From Paenilisteria newyorkensis (GTDB taxonomy: Bacteria; Bacillota; Bacilli; Lactobacillales; Listeriaceae), in NCBI RefSeq assembly GCF_000766145.1, contig NZ_JNFB01000012.1, positions 1 through 64,000 on the forward strand: a DNA stretch of 64,000 nucleotides, in the 5' to 3' direction. Under the pieces are notes generated by a model, which was given only the letters and a program-made list of their open reading frames with translations, was not told where the DNA came from and did no database searches. Below are positions 28,786 to 37,958 of the stretch, piece by piece; positions within the stretch are counted from its first letter, which is position 1; every line of letters starts with the position of its first letter. Both the position numbers and the translations under genes were made by a program.

Positions 28786-29493
28786 ATGAAAGTACATGTG
28801 AATGGAATTGACCTTTCTTATCATATTTATGGCAGAGGCGAGCCGCTTGTTTTGTTGCATGGAAATGGGCAGAGCCATGGTGCAATGAAGCGCCAAATCG
28901 ACTTTTTTCGAAAAAAATATCAAGTGATTGCGGTGGATTCGCGTGGACATGGGAAGTCGGAATTGGGTTTTCGACCGCTAGATTTTCAGATTATGGCGTT
29001 GGATATTTTATGTTTATTAGATTATTTGAAAATTAATAGGTATCGCGTGATTGGGTATAGTGATGGTGGAATTATTGCGTTGGAAATGGCGATGTATCAG
29101 CCAAATCGGCAGGTGCAGATGGTTGTGATTGGGACGAATTATGACACGAGTCAGATTAAATGGTGGGCTAATATTTTTACTTTTGTCGGTTATTTATTTT
29201 CAATTCTTTTGGCGCCGTTTAGCTTCTTTTTTAGGCGTATCAAGGCGCAGATGGGATTGATGATTTTTCATCCGCATATTAAAGAAAGGGATTTGGCGAG
29301 GATTTCAGCTCCGATGTTGGCGATTATCGGGGAGTATGATGTGATTTCAAAGGCGGACACGCAGAAAATGGTGCGTTTGGTTCAGCGCGGGGAGATGACG
29401 GTTATTCATCATGGTACGCATTTTTTGACTCGGCAGAAACCGCGCGAGTTGCACCAGGTTATTGCCTCCTTTTTTGACGAAGATGTGACGTAA
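28786..29493 (+). CDS. alpha/beta-hydrolase
   Basis: The start is ATG 28786, after GGTTTGGTGATAGCG; the longer frame from 28723 begins with Cys/Phe-rich sequence that belongs to the promoter. The 235-residue product has oxyanion-hole HGNGQSH, GHGKSE, the nucleophile elbow GYSDGG (Ser), the acid region GEYDVISK and catalytic His in HHGTHFLT. This is an intact triad of the esterase/lactonase type. The substrate is unknown. A hydrolase follows eno in L. monocytogenes too, as I recall. Confidence 0.88.
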   Translation: MKVHVNGIDLSYHIYGRGEPLVLLHGNGQSHGAMKRQIDFFRKKYQVIAVDSRGHGKSELGFRPLDFQIMALDILCLLDYLKINRYRVIGYSDGGIIALEMAMYQPNRQVQMVVIGTNYDTSQIKWWANIFTFVGYLFSILLAPFSFFFRRIKAQMGLMIFHPHIKERDLARISAPMLAIIGEYDVISKADTQKMVRLVQRGEMTVIHHGTHFLTRQKPRELHQVIASFFDEDVT

Positions 29494-29548
29494 ATGTAGG
29501 GATAAAGTAGCTAAATGGTGTTTTTCGATGGATTATGTGAGAATTAGA

Positions 29549-29577
29549 TTGACAGTTCCTCCGTTTGGCGTTATCAT
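29549..29577 (+). promoter_or_regulatory. promoter of the serine-less hydrolase gene
   Basis: Consensus TTGACA (29549-29554), 17 bp, TATCAT (29572-29577), 160 bp before the gene at 29740. It lies inside a spurious 69-codon frame (29528-29737). Confidence 0.75.
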
Positions 29578-29739
29578 ATGTCTATTGTATAAATTACTTA
29601 CCCAAAAAACAGAGATTGTGAACGGTGCTGAATCCTTTGATACCAAGGGTTTTCGGGGCTCGAATCAAAAGTTGGCAATTGGCGCAAATATGGCGTACAA
29701 TGAGGGCAAGTTAAGGAAGATGGAGGAGTGCAATTAATC

Positions 29740-30483
29740 ATGAGTACGGATCGTAGCTTTCTTTTAAAAGCAGGCAGTCGTGCTGTTCTATTACTGCATG
29801 GATTTGCAGGAACGACAGAGGATGTTAGAGAATTAGGTGAATATCTAGCAGAGAATGGTTATACAGTGTATGCACCAAATTATCGCGGTCATGGCGAGGA
29901 ACCGGCAATTTTCCTGAAAACCACACCAGATATGTGGTACGAGGATGCGAAAGCTGGTTATAAACACTTGCAGGACCAAGGATATCACGAAATAGCAATA
30001 GTAGGCGCTGCAATGGGTGGTGTTTTTGCTCTGAAAATGGCGGAAACATTTAATCCGAAAGCAATCGCTCCATTATGTGCGAACGTGAACCGTAAAATGC
30101 GATATATTCCAGTGGAGAAGTATCTATTAAAGAGCATGAGTAGAGAAGGTATTGCAGATGAGGAAGCACAAGTAATGCTTGCTAATTATGCACCTGAGAT
30201 AAAAACAATGACTGACGCGCGTTCTTCTTTTTACAAGGCAGTGGCGAGCGATATTGAACGCATTGAAGTGCCGACGATGATTGGCCAAGGTTGTCAGGAT
30301 GAAGAAATTGCGCCAGACGACGCGAACTATATTTTCAAAAATATTCACTCGGATGATAAGCAACTTTGCTTTTATGCGGGCTCGGGTCACGATATTACAA
30401 CGGACTGCGAGAAAGATATTTTAGCGGAGGATTTAGTTTATTTCTTGGACGATTTGATGTGGGTAGAAGAAGTCGTGGTATAA
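29740..30483 (+). CDS. carboxylesterase-like protein lacking the catalytic serine
   Basis: ATG 29740 follows GGAGGAG. The 247-residue protein aligns along its length with the esterase at 34268: LLLHGFAGTTEDVR, YAPNYRGHGEEP, and GSGHDITTD for the His. The nucleophile elbow, GLSLGG in the neighbour, reads GAAMGG here (Ala91). The acid region is also changed (QGCQDEEIAPDDA). The frame is intact with good signals, so it is not a decaying pseudogene. It may be a non-catalytic binding or regulatory protein, or use another nucleophile. Confidence 0.85.
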   Translation: MSTDRSFLLKAGSRAVLLLHGFAGTTEDVRELGEYLAENGYTVYAPNYRGHGEEPAIFLKTTPDMWYEDAKAGYKHLQDQGYHEIAIVGAAMGGVFALKMAETFNPKAIAPLCANVNRKMRYIPVEKYLLKSMSREGIADEEAQVMLANYAPEIKTMTDARSSFYKAVASDIERIEVPTMIGQGCQDEEIAPDDANYIFKNIHSDDKQLCFYAGSGHDITTDCEKDILAEDLVYFLDDLMWVEEVVV

Positions 30484-30549
30484 GATAGAAAGAAGCAACC
30501 GAATTGCATTGAATCCCAAAATTTGGACCCTAATTTAATCGAATTTCCT

Positions 30550-30600
30550 GGCTGGCCTAAAAAACGGTGTTTCACCGGACTAAGGTCAGCCAATTTTTTT
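30550..30600 (+). terminator. intrinsic terminator
   Basis: GGCTGGCCT / AAGGTCAGCC with inner CGGTG-ttt-CACCG, then TTTTTTT. Confidence 0.88.
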
Positions 30601-30960
30601 GGTACGATAATGATTGTAGGCTCGGTCTGTCCGCCTTGCTTGTACTTTAAAGGTACATTAATTTTAGCGTAGATTACTTTAATTCAGCTAAAAAGTCAAA
30701 AAAAATTCACAAAAACAGATGTTAAAATCCACATTTTTAGAAAACTGTATTGATTTATTGCAATATACTAAATTCATCAACTAGAAAGATAATTTCTTGA
30801 AAGAGAAGGAATCGCTTATTAGTGGGCCTACTATGAGCAAGGTAATGTTGCAAGTTGTTATTAATGGCAGCGGTTACATTCGAAGTGATATCTTAGGTGT
30901 GATGCGGATGTAACGAGTTTAGAACTCCTGTTAAAAAAAAGAGGAAAGAAGGAATGGATT
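30601..30960. other. 360-bp AT-rich intergenic region
   Basis: No convincing gene. GGAAAGAAGGAATGGATT at the right end is the ribosome site of the next gene. TATACT at 30764 may be its -10, which would give a leader of nearly 190 nt. Short open frames here lack ribosome sites. Confidence 0.6.
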
Positions 30961-32874
30961 ATGAAAAGTAGAAAGGTTGCAAAATTAATAAGCCATTTGT
31001 TAGTAGTATCAGTTGTAGGAGCGACTATTTCATCTTCATTTAGCATGTTCACGGGTCAAGTTCAAGCAATGCAAAATGTTCAGGCAGTGTCAATGGAAAC
31101 AACGAATCAATATACTACGCAAAAAGCAATGGAAAATTTATTTAGAAATCCCTCATTTTACTTTGAAGTAGGGAATAGTACAATGGAGGGATGGAAACTT
31201 TTAAGGAATACAACAGCTGTACTTACTGCTAATGTCCCTATAGCATTAAAAAATGAACTAGATGAAAATGGGGATGTATTGACGGAGAGTAAACATATCA
31301 AATTAAAGACTGATTTACCCTCAGGTGAAATTGGAGGTTACGTGAGAGCAGATACGGTTGTTATAATTGGACAGACGATTGACACTATTGCAGGCCATGA
31401 ATATCAAATAGAGGGGACACATACTGGTCTAGATAAAATGGGCTATACGGTTTTTGATGGGATAGATGTGTATGCCGGTCACAAAGCCTTAACTACTTCT
31501 TATGTAATGAATCCAGATGAACAAAAGCGTCAAGTAGTGTTTATTGCCAAATCAAATAAAACGAGCATTGGCAATCGTGCATACTCCAATAAAAGCGATA
31601 ATTGGCAAGCATTTCATATGAAACATCTAAAAGTGGTCGATTTAACGGTGATAAAAGAGGAGGAAGCAAAAAAAATAGTGAGTCAACTATTCATAAATGA
31701 TGATCCAACTATGAATGTATTAAAAGATACCACTAATCAAGAGGCGATTGCCGTGGCTCAAAAAGCGATTGACAGGGTGGAAGATACTTTGAAAAAAGCC
31801 AAGTTGCAAGCTGATTTAGATAGGGTACAGGAGCTTTTGAGCCAAAAGGTGATAGAGACACAAGCGGAAAAAGATAAGCAAGATGTTGCAACAAAGGCTG
31901 TGCAAGATTTATTTATCAATGGTAATCCGCTGACTAATCAAATCAAAGATACTACAAATCAACAAGCAATTGATAATGCTCAGAAGCTGGTAAATGAAAT
32001 ACAGGATGAAACTGTTAAAAAGGATTTGCAAATGTATCTGGATGTTGCAAAAGTACACTTGAAGAAGCAGGATGAAGTGCAAGTAGTGATAGCACCGCAT
32101 GATTATGTCTTGGGAGTAAGTCGCTATATAACTGGAACATATGAAGGTGATGTGGCCTTTGTCAGGGTTACAATTGATGGAAAAGAGTATAAAGGCGGGG
32201 TGACAAGCAATGGTACATTCAACTTCTACAGTTTTGATAAGATTCAGTCATTGACAAGTGAAGTTATTGTAAGTGCTTACGATGCCTCAGGTGAGTTACT
32301 AGACACGAAAATAGTGACACTCAAATCAAATGTTGAGGTTACAAAAGGGTATATTGCGCCAGATGATTTTATAATAGGTAATAAGAACATTACTGGAACC
32401 TACGCACATGATGTGAAATCACTCATTGTCACTGTAAATGGTACAAGTTATAAAGGAGGCACATTCCATGGTGACGGTGAGTTTAAATTCTATGTCTTTG
32501 GTAAAATTAAATCAGCGAATGATATCGTTACAATTCAAGCTTTGGACAAGAAAAATAACATATTGGACACGAAAATAGTGACGGTTAAATCGGCATTTAT
32601 TGAAGATATCGGGGAAATAAATTTGGATACATTTACAATTGGTGATAAGAATATTACGGGCTCGTATACAGGTAGTGTGAAATCTATTGTCATAAAAGTC
32701 AATGGTATCAGCTATAAAGGAGGTACATTCCATAATAATGGTACATTTAAGTTTTATGCGGTCGACAAAATAAAAAAAGCTACTGACGTTGTATCGGTAG
32801 AAGGATTTGATAAGTTTGGTAAATTGTTGGATATAAAAAACCTAACTATGAACACAAAAAAGTTAACTAAATAA
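30961..32874 (+). CDS. secreted Ig-like repeat protein
   Basis: The 637-residue protein has a signal peptide (KVAKLISHLLVVSVVGA, cleavage near the Ala of QVQA, residue 37). A beta-rich domain of about 170 residues (NLFRNPSFYFEVGN...) looks like a carbohydrate-binding jelly roll. Two helical repeats of about 70 residues follow (QLFINDDP...KDTTNQEAI; DLFINGNP...KDTTNQQAI). Then come three tandem Ig-like domains of about 80-85 residues, each with ITGxY...V, YKGG, GxFxFY and LD(T/I)K. No LPxTG, GW or LysM anchor is visible, so it is probably released or loosely bound. The helical repeats are related to those in the partial protein at 1-1194. Confidence 0.85.
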   Translation: MKSRKVAKLISHLLVVSVVGATISSSFSMFTGQVQAMQNVQAVSMETTNQYTTQKAMENLFRNPSFYFEVGNSTMEGWKLLRNTTAVLTANVPIALKNELDENGDVLTESKHIKLKTDLPSGEIGGYVRADTVVIIGQTIDTIAGHEYQIEGTHTGLDKMGYTVFDGIDVYAGHKALTTSYVMNPDEQKRQVVFIAKSNKTSIGNRAYSNKSDNWQAFHMKHLKVVDLTVIKEEEAKKIVSQLFINDDPTMNVLKDTTNQEAIAVAQKAIDRVEDTLKKAKLQADLDRVQELLSQKVIETQAEKDKQDVATKAVQDLFINGNPLTNQIKDTTNQQAIDNAQKLVNEIQDETVKKDLQMYLDVAKVHLKKQDEVQVVIAPHDYVLGVSRYITGTYEGDVAFVRVTIDGKEYKGGVTSNGTFNFYSFDKIQSLTSEVIVSAYDASGELLDTKIVTLKSNVEVTKGYIAPDDFIIGNKNITGTYAHDVKSLIVTVNGTSYKGGTFHGDGEFKFYVFGKIKSANDIVTIQALDKKNNILDTKIVTVKSAFIEDIGEINLDTFTIGDKNITGSYTGSVKSIVIKVNGISYKGGTFHNNGTFKFYAVDKIKKATDVVSVEGFDKFGKLLDIKNLTMNTKKLTK

Positions 32875-32923
32875 TCGATTGGGGAATGGCTTAACGAATG
32901 CTTTGTACAGGCAACTTTCAAGC

Positions 32924-32952
32924 TTTACCTATATATTAAAATATGCTATCAT
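32924..32952 (+). promoter_or_regulatory. promoter of the AhpD-like gene
   Basis: TTTACC (32924-32929), 17 bp, TATCAT (32947-32952). It is nearly identical, including the AAAATATGC spacer end, to the secG promoter at 33757. Confidence 0.7.
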
Positions 32953-33083
32953 GGAACCACCTTGGACTCTGTATAGATGTGAGGTATAGGACAAACTGAA
33001 GATTAGCATTTTGTCAAACATGTAGTCGAATTTGTAGCATAGATTCTATTCTATACTCTAGGAAGATATGGAGGGGAAAGTAA

Positions 33084-33530
33084 ATGAGTGCACGTTTTAA
33101 TTTGATGAAAGAAAATGCGGAGGTTTATGCAACATTAGGTAAGTTGGATACGTTAGGGCGGGAGAGTAGTATTCCGAAAGATTTGCAGGAATTGATTAAG
33201 ATTTATGCGTCGAGCTTGAACCATTGTGCGTTTTGTATTGATATGCATACGAAAGAGGCTTTGGAGAATGGTGAGACGGTGCAGCGTGTGATGGGCGTGA
33301 ATGCTTGGCGTGAGGCTCCGTTTTATACGGATAAAGAGCGTGTGGTGTTGGAGCTTGTTGAGGAAGTAACGTTTATTCATCAGCACGGTGTTTCTGACGC
33401 GGTTTATACAGAGCTTGAGAAGCATTATGGTGAGAAGGAGATTGGTGAGTTGTACTTGTTGATTGCGACGATTAATGCGTACAATCGATTGGGCGTTATG
33501 AGTCGCTTGCAACCTAAAGTGGATAAATAG
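33084..33530 (+). CDS. AhpD-like carboxymuconolactone decarboxylase family protein
   Basis: The 148-residue helical protein has the family core NHCAFCIDMHTKEA with a CxxC pair and following His, and a second conserved region KERVVLELVEEVTF. AhpD-like proteins reduce peroxides or partner enzymes through the CxxC disulfide, while other family members act on lactones. The intact CxxC-H favours a thiol-redox role, in the cytoplasm. GGAGGGGAAAG precedes the ATG. It has its own promoter. No regulator is adjacent. Confidence 0.88.
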   Translation: MSARFNLMKENAEVYATLGKLDTLGRESSIPKDLQELIKIYASSLNHCAFCIDMHTKEALENGETVQRVMGVNAWREAPFYTDKERVVLELVEEVTFIHQHGVSDAVYTELEKHYGEKEIGELYLLIATINAYNRLGVMSRLQPKVDK

Positions 33531-33589
33531 ATTTTGTGATTCTAAAAAATGATTAAATCGCTTTCTATTATTTTTTGAGTAGGTTTAAG

Positions 33590-33744
33590 ATCATGCTACA
33601 CGCAAATCGAGCGAAAGCGTTTGTATTCAGGGGATTTGGTGGAAGCCGGAAGCGGAGTGTACGACTTGTACATGAGAACCGGAAGTCCGCCAAATCCCCT
33701 GAATGCGAGCGCTTGTCGCCGATTTATTTGGGTTATGATCCGAA
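33590..33744 (+). repeat. hairpin repeat element, family 1, copy D
   Basis: Same plan as copies B and E: AATCG/CGATT, GCGA/TCGC and AGCG/CGCT outer stems. The 12-bp perfect stem is CAGGGGATTTGG (33628-33639) / CCAAATCCCCTG (33690-33701). Then GGTGGA/TCCGCC and the core CCGGAAGCGGAGTGTAC-gactt-GTACATGAGAACCGG. It ends 12 bp before the secG promoter. Confidence 0.8.
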
Positions 33745-33756
33745 CTCCTTTTAGGC

Positions 33757-33785
33757 TTTACGTTCTTTGTAAAATATGCTATCAT
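33757..33785 (+). promoter_or_regulatory. secG promoter
   Basis: TTTACG (33757-33762), 17 bp, TATCAT (33780-33785), directly after repeat copy D. Confidence 0.7.
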
Positions 33786-33826
33786 AAAAGGTAGTCAAAA
33801 AGAGGACGGTTTTAGGAGGAAAGAGC

Positions 33827-34057
33827 ATGAATACAGCGTTAACAATTTTATTAGTTATTGTATCGGTATTGTTAATAATCGTAGTTGTTCTTCAACCAGG
33901 TAAGAGTAACGGGTTATCCGGAGCTATCTCTGGTGGAGCAGAAGAACTATTTGGTAAACAAAAAGCAAGAGGACTTGAGCGTATTTTACATCGTACAACG
34001 ATTGTTTTAGCGGTAATCTTCTTTGCAATATTGATTGCTTTAGGATTTTTCTTGTAA
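33827..34057 (+). CDS. secG: preprotein translocase subunit SecG
   Basis: The 76-residue protein has two transmembrane helices (about 3-23 and 54-75) joined by the SecG loop with VVLQPGKSNGLSGAISGGAEELFGK. SecG is the small accessory subunit of the SecYEG channel. TAGGAGGAAAG precedes the ATG. It is monocistronic, with its own promoter and a strong terminator, in the usual position before the esterase and rnr. Confidence 0.96.
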   Translation: MNTALTILLVIVSVLLIIVVVLQPGKSNGLSGAISGGAEELFGKQKARGLERILHRTTIVLAVIFFAILIALGFFL

Positions 34058-34061
34058 TTTT

Positions 34062-34100
34062 AAAAAGCTCCACCTGAATTTTTTTCGGGTGGAGCTTTTT
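34062..34100 (+). terminator. secG terminator
   Basis: AAAAAGCTCCACCTGA / CGGGTGGAGCTTTTT, long stem with T run. Confidence 0.92.
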
Positions 34101-34198
34101 GTTGGTGGGGCTATGGACGAAGAGAGCAGTTAATCCATTGTAAAACCAATTGTCTTGAACTCCAGTGCCGCTAACTTGATTCATTCAATACCTTCTTT

Positions 34199-34227
34199 TT
34201 GAATTTTAGGTGTGGAGGCGGTACACT
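34199..34227 (+). promoter_or_regulatory. promoter of the esterase-rnr-smpB genes
   Basis: TTGAAT (34199-34204), 17 bp, TACACT (34222-34227), 41 bp before the esterase ATG. Confidence 0.65.
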
Positions 34228-34267
34228 GGGTGTAGTGATATTTTTAGAATGAAGGGGATTTTTTGAT

Positions 34268-35014
34268 ATGAAGATGAAGGCGCCAGAGCCATTTTTATTT
34301 GAGACGGGGAAGCGTGCGGTATTGTTGTTGCATGGTTTTACGGGTAGTTCGGCGGATGTGCGGATGTTGGGTCGGTTTTTGCAGGATAATCATTATACGT
34401 GTTATGCGCCGCAGTATAAGGGGCATGGTGTGTCGCCTGACGTGCTGTTGACGACGGGGCCTGAGGATTGGTGGCAGGATGTGCTTGAGGCTTATGATCG
34501 CTTGAAATCGCTTGGCTACGAGGAGATTGCGGTGGCTGGGCTTTCGCTCGGTGGACTTTTCTCGTTGAAGCTGGGGTATAATCGGCCGCTGAAGGGGATT
34601 GTCGCGATGAGTACACCGACGCGGATGGATAGTTCTTCGCCGATTATTCAAGGGTTTTTGGATTATGTGCGGAATTATAAGAAGTATGAGGGCAAGACGC
34701 CGGACGTGATTGATGCGGAGATGTTGGCGTATCAGGATGCGCCGATGGACACGATTGCAAAATTGAAGGATGAGATTCAGGATGTTATTCCGCAAATTGA
34801 TATGATTTATGCGCCGATCATGGTCGTTCAGGGAAAAAAAGATCAGATGGTGGATGTAAATGGAGCGGAATTGATTTATAATAAGGTAGAGTCAGATCAA
34901 AAGGAACTGAAATGGTACGAGAATTCTGGGCATGTTATTACGATTGACAAGGAAAAGGCGCAGTTGCAAGCGGATATTTTGGCCTTTTTAGATACGCTGG
35001 ATTGGCATGTTTAA
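34268..35014 (+). CDS. carboxylesterase (Est30 type)
   Basis: The 248-residue protein has an intact triad: GLSLGG nucleophile elbow (Ser near residue 96), the acid in GKKDQMVD and His in NSGHVITID. The oxyanion region is LLHGFTGSSADVR. Related Bacillus/Geobacillus Est30 enzymes cleave short-chain esters. A carboxylesterase between secG and rnr is a conserved arrangement in Bacillales. It is the intact counterpart of the serine-less protein at 29740. rnr starts 27 bp downstream with no terminator between. Confidence 0.93.
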   Translation: MKMKAPEPFLFETGKRAVLLLHGFTGSSADVRMLGRFLQDNHYTCYAPQYKGHGVSPDVLLTTGPEDWWQDVLEAYDRLKSLGYEEIAVAGLSLGGLFSLKLGYNRPLKGIVAMSTPTRMDSSSPIIQGFLDYVRNYKKYEGKTPDVIDAEMLAYQDAPMDTIAKLKDEIQDVIPQIDMIYAPIMVVQGKKDQMVDVNGAELIYNKVESDQKELKWYENSGHVITIDKEKAQLQADILAFLDTLDWHV

Positions 35015-35041
35015 GTTTTACGAAGAGAAAGGAGGGAAACA

Positions 35042-37399
35042 ATGAAGAAAATAGAAGATAAGATTTTAGAATTTATGAAGGAATCGCCGAAAAAGACGTT
35101 TTCGCTAGATGATTTAGAGGCGGAGATGGGTCTGCAGGATGCGGATGATTTTAAGGCGATGGTGAAGTCGCTTGTTGCGATGGAGGATCGCGGGGATGTG
35201 CTTCGGACGAAGAAGAACCGTTATGCGTTGCCGGAGGAGCTGGATTTTGTGAAGGGGACTTTCCGGGCGCATGAGAAGGGCTTTGGATTTGTGCTTCCTG
35301 AGGACCAAGAGATGGATGATATTTTTATCCCGCCAACGCAAGTGAATAACGCGATGAATGGGGATATTGTCTTTGCGAATATCACGAAGATTAAGGGTGA
35401 TAATTTAGCGGAGGGCACGATTCATAAAATTGTGGAACGGAAAACGTCGCAGGTTGTTGGGACTTATATGGAAGATTTGATGGGCGATCCGATTGTGATT
35501 CCAGATGATAAGCGGACTTTTGGGCAGGTGGAAATTGACCTTGCAAGTGGTCTGAAACCCGTGGATGGTCATAAGGTTATCGTGGAATTGACGGAGTATC
35601 CTGAGGGTCGTCACCGTGCGCGTGGGATTGTCAAAATGATTATTGGGCATCGGAATGATCCGGGTGTTGATATTTTGTCGATTATTCATAAGCATGGGAT
35701 TCCGATTGCGTTTCCGGATGATGTGATGGAGGAGGCTAACAAAGTTCCTGCTGAGATTTCGGATGGTGAGATTGGGGCGCGTCGTGACTTGCGTGATCAG
35801 GTTATTATTACGATTGATGGCGCGGATGCGAAGGATTTGGATGATGCTGTAACGGTGTCGCAACTTCCGAACGGGAATCATAAACTGGGTGTACATATTG
35901 CGGATGTGAGTTCGTATGTGACGGAGGGCTCGGCGCTTGATCGTGAGGCGGCAGAGCGTGGCACGAGTGTATACTTGGTGGACCGGGTTATTCCGATGAT
36001 TCCGCATCGTTTGTCAAATGGTATTTGTTCGCTGAATCCACATGTGGACAGGTTTACGATGTCGTGTGAGATGGAAATTGATGCATCGGGAGCGGTCGTT
36101 TCGCATGAGATTTTTGAGAGTGTGATCAATACAACGGAACGGATGACGTATACGGATGTGAATGATATTTTAGTGGCGGAGGATGCGGATTTACGCGCGA
36201 AGTATGCGCCGATTGTGCCGATGCTTGAGGATATGTATGCTTTGTCCAAAATTTTGAATAAGAAGCGGGATGCGCGTGGGGCGATTGATTTCGACTTTAA
36301 GGAAGCGCGTGTTGTCGTGGATGAAGAGGGGCGTCCGACGGGAGTTGTGACGCGGGAACGTTCGGCTGGTGAGCGCCTGATTGAGGAGTTCATGTTGGCG
36401 GCCAATGAATGTATCGCGGAGCATTTTTTCTGGATGCAGGTACCGTTTATTTATCGTATCCATGAAAATCCAAAAGAAGAGAAGTTACAGCGTTTCTTTG
36501 AATTTATTACGAACTTCGGCTTGGTTGTGAAGGGGACGGCGAATGATGTGCATCCGCGGGCTTTGCAGCAAGTTTTGGAAGAGGTTAAGGGGAAACCGGA
36601 GGAGATGGTTGTTTCGACGATCATGCTTCGTTCGATGCAACAGGCGAAATATGATACGGCGAACTTAGGGCATTTCGGGTTGTCGACGGAATATTATACG
36701 CATTTCACGTCGCCGATTCGCAGGTATCCGGATTTGATCGTACATCGCTTAATTCGCGAGTATTTGATTCATGGGGATATTGATGACGCAACGATGGCGA
36801 AATGGGCTGAGCGCCTTCCTGAGATCGCAGAGCATACGTCTAAAATGGAGCGCCGTGCTGTAGAGGCGGAACGTGAGACGGATGAGCTGAAGAAGACGGA
36901 GTACATGGTGGATCATGTTGGTGAAATTTTTAAAGGGATTATTAGTTCGGTGACGAATTTCGGTCTGTTTATTGAGTTGCCAAATACGATTGAGGGCCTT
37001 GTGCACGTGAGTACGATGAAGGACGATTACTATCAATTCCATCAAAATCAGCTGGCTATGATCGGTGAACGTACGGGTCGTGTGTACCGAATTGGTGACG
37101 AGGTCGAGGTTGAGGTAACGAAGGTGGACGTGGATCATCGCGAAATCGATTTTGCGCTTCGCAGTCTTGGTAAGGAAACGCCTGGCTTTAAGCGGAGTAA
37201 GAAAACGGTGGAAATCTCGAAATCGTTTAAGAAAAATAAAAACCGTCCGAGTGGCGATAAAAAACGGAAGGACAACGATTCCTCGCGTAAGAAGGGCAAG
37301 CAAGATGGTGGGGACGCTGGACAACCGAAGAAGAAAAAGAAAAAACCATTTTACCAAGGTGTGGCAAAGGGCACGAAGCCGAAGAAACCACGCCGTTAG
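35042..37399 (+). CDS. rnr: ribonuclease R
   Basis: The 785-residue protein has an N-terminal winged helix (1-65), two cold-shock domains ([16 protein letters not shown]), the RNB exonuclease domain with [12 protein letters not shown] (metal-binding Asp cluster near 265), HIADVSSYV and [12 protein letters not shown], an S1 domain ([17 protein letters not shown]) and a Lys-rich tail. It is a processive 3'-5' exonuclease that degrades structured RNA and works with tmRNA-SmpB in removing defective mRNAs, which fits its neighbours. GAAAGGAGGG precedes the start. Confidence 0.97.
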   Translation: MKKIEDKILEFMKESPKKTFSLDDLEAEMGLQDADDFKAMVKSLVAMEDRGDVLRTKKNRYALPEELDFVKGTFRAHEKGFGFVLPEDQEMDDIFIPPTQVNNAMNGDIVFANITKIKGDNLAEGTIHKIVERKTSQVVGTYMEDLMGDPIVIPDDKRTFGQVEIDLASGLKPVDGHKVIVELTEYPEGRHRARGIVKMIIGHRNDPGVDILSIIHKHGIPIAFPDDVMEEANKVPAEISDGEIGARRDLRDQVIITIDGADAKDLDDAVTVSQLPNGNHKLGVHIADVSSYVTEGSALDREAAERGTSVYLVDRVIPMIPHRLSNGICSLNPHVDRFTMSCEMEIDASGAVVSHEIFESVINTTERMTYTDVNDILVAEDADLRAKYAPIVPMLEDMYALSKILNKKRDARGAIDFDFKEARVVVDEEGRPTGVVTRERSAGERLIEEFMLAANECIAEHFFWMQVPFIYRIHENPKEEKLQRFFEFITNFGLVVKGTANDVHPRALQQVLEEVKGKPEEMVVSTIMLRSMQQAKYDTANLGHFGLSTEYYTHFTSPIRRYPDLIVHRLIREYLIHGDIDDATMAKWAERLPEIAEHTSKMERRAVEAERETDELKKTEYMVDHVGEIFKGIISSVTNFGLFIELPNTIEGLVHVSTMKDDYYQFHQNQLAMIGERTGRVYRIGDEVEVEVTKVDVDHREIDFALRSLGKETPGFKRSKKTVEISKSFKKNKNRPSGDKKRKDNDSSRKKGKQDGGDAGQPKKKKKKPFYQGVAKGTKPKKPRR

Positions 37400-37414
37400 A
37401 AGGGAAGATGTATC

Positions 37415-37879
37415 ATGCCTAAAGGTGATGGACGTTTACTAGCGCAAAATAAGAAGGCGCGTCATGATTACGCGATTGAAGAGACTTTTGAGGCTGGGAT
37501 TGTGCTTCAGGGAACGGAGATTAAGTCGGTTCGTAATGCGCGCGTGAATTTGAAGGATGCGTATGCGCGAATCGATCGTGGCGAAATTTTTCTGCATAAT
37601 ATGCATATTAGTCCGTATGAGCAGGGAAATCGCTATAATCATGAACCGCTGCGGACGCGTAAGTTATTGTTGCACAAGAAGCAAATTAACAAGTTAATCG
37701 GCGAGACAAAAGAGGCGGGGTACTCGATTATTCCGCTGAAAATGTATATCAAGGATGGCTATGCAAAAGTGTTGATTGGTGTGGCGAAGGGTAAGAAGAA
37801 ATACGATAAGCGTCAAGATTTGAAGAGTAAAGAAGCGAAACGTGATGTGGAGCGGGCGTTTAAAGAAAGACAGCGATAA
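37415..37879 (+). CDS. smpB: SsrA-binding protein SmpB
   Basis: The 154-residue protein has the SmpB core: [49 protein letters not shown], and the basic tail [21 protein letters not shown] that enters the mRNA channel. It brings tmRNA to stalled ribosomes. It lies 15 bp after rnr, with GAAGGGAAGATG as the site. ssrA is 2 kb downstream, separated by a TPR protein and the hairpin element copy E. Confidence 0.97.
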   Translation: MPKGDGRLLAQNKKARHDYAIEETFEAGIVLQGTEIKSVRNARVNLKDAYARIDRGEIFLHNMHISPYEQGNRYNHEPLRTRKLLLHKKQINKLIGETKEAGYSIIPLKMYIKDGYAKVLIGVAKGKKKYDKRQDLKSKEAKRDVERAFKERQR

Positions 37880-37885
37880 GATTGG

Positions 37886-37936
37886 GAGGCTGAATAGATA
37901 TGTGGTTGAGATGCCTATCTATTTGGTCTTTTTTAG
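37886..37936 (+). terminator. probable terminator after smpB
   Basis: AATAGATA / TATCTATT with partial outer pairing, followed by GGTCTTTTTT. Confidence 0.6.
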
Positions 37937-37958
37937 CAGATATTAATAGGGAGTGTAG

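Noticed and set aside
29528-29737. 69-codon open frame before the serine-less hydrolase
   Set aside because: It contains a consensus promoter (29549-29577), lacks a ribosome site, and its composition is not gene-like.
30712-30725. PrfA-box-like AAAACAGATGTTAA upstream of the secreted protein gene
   Set aside because: Two mismatches to the palindrome and 38 bp from the nearest plausible -10, where PrfA boxes sit about 22-23 bp away. Probably chance in AT-rich DNA.
30850-30912. Short frames (about 20 codons) before the secreted protein gene
   Set aside because: No ribosome site at usable distance and no sign of conservation can be judged here.
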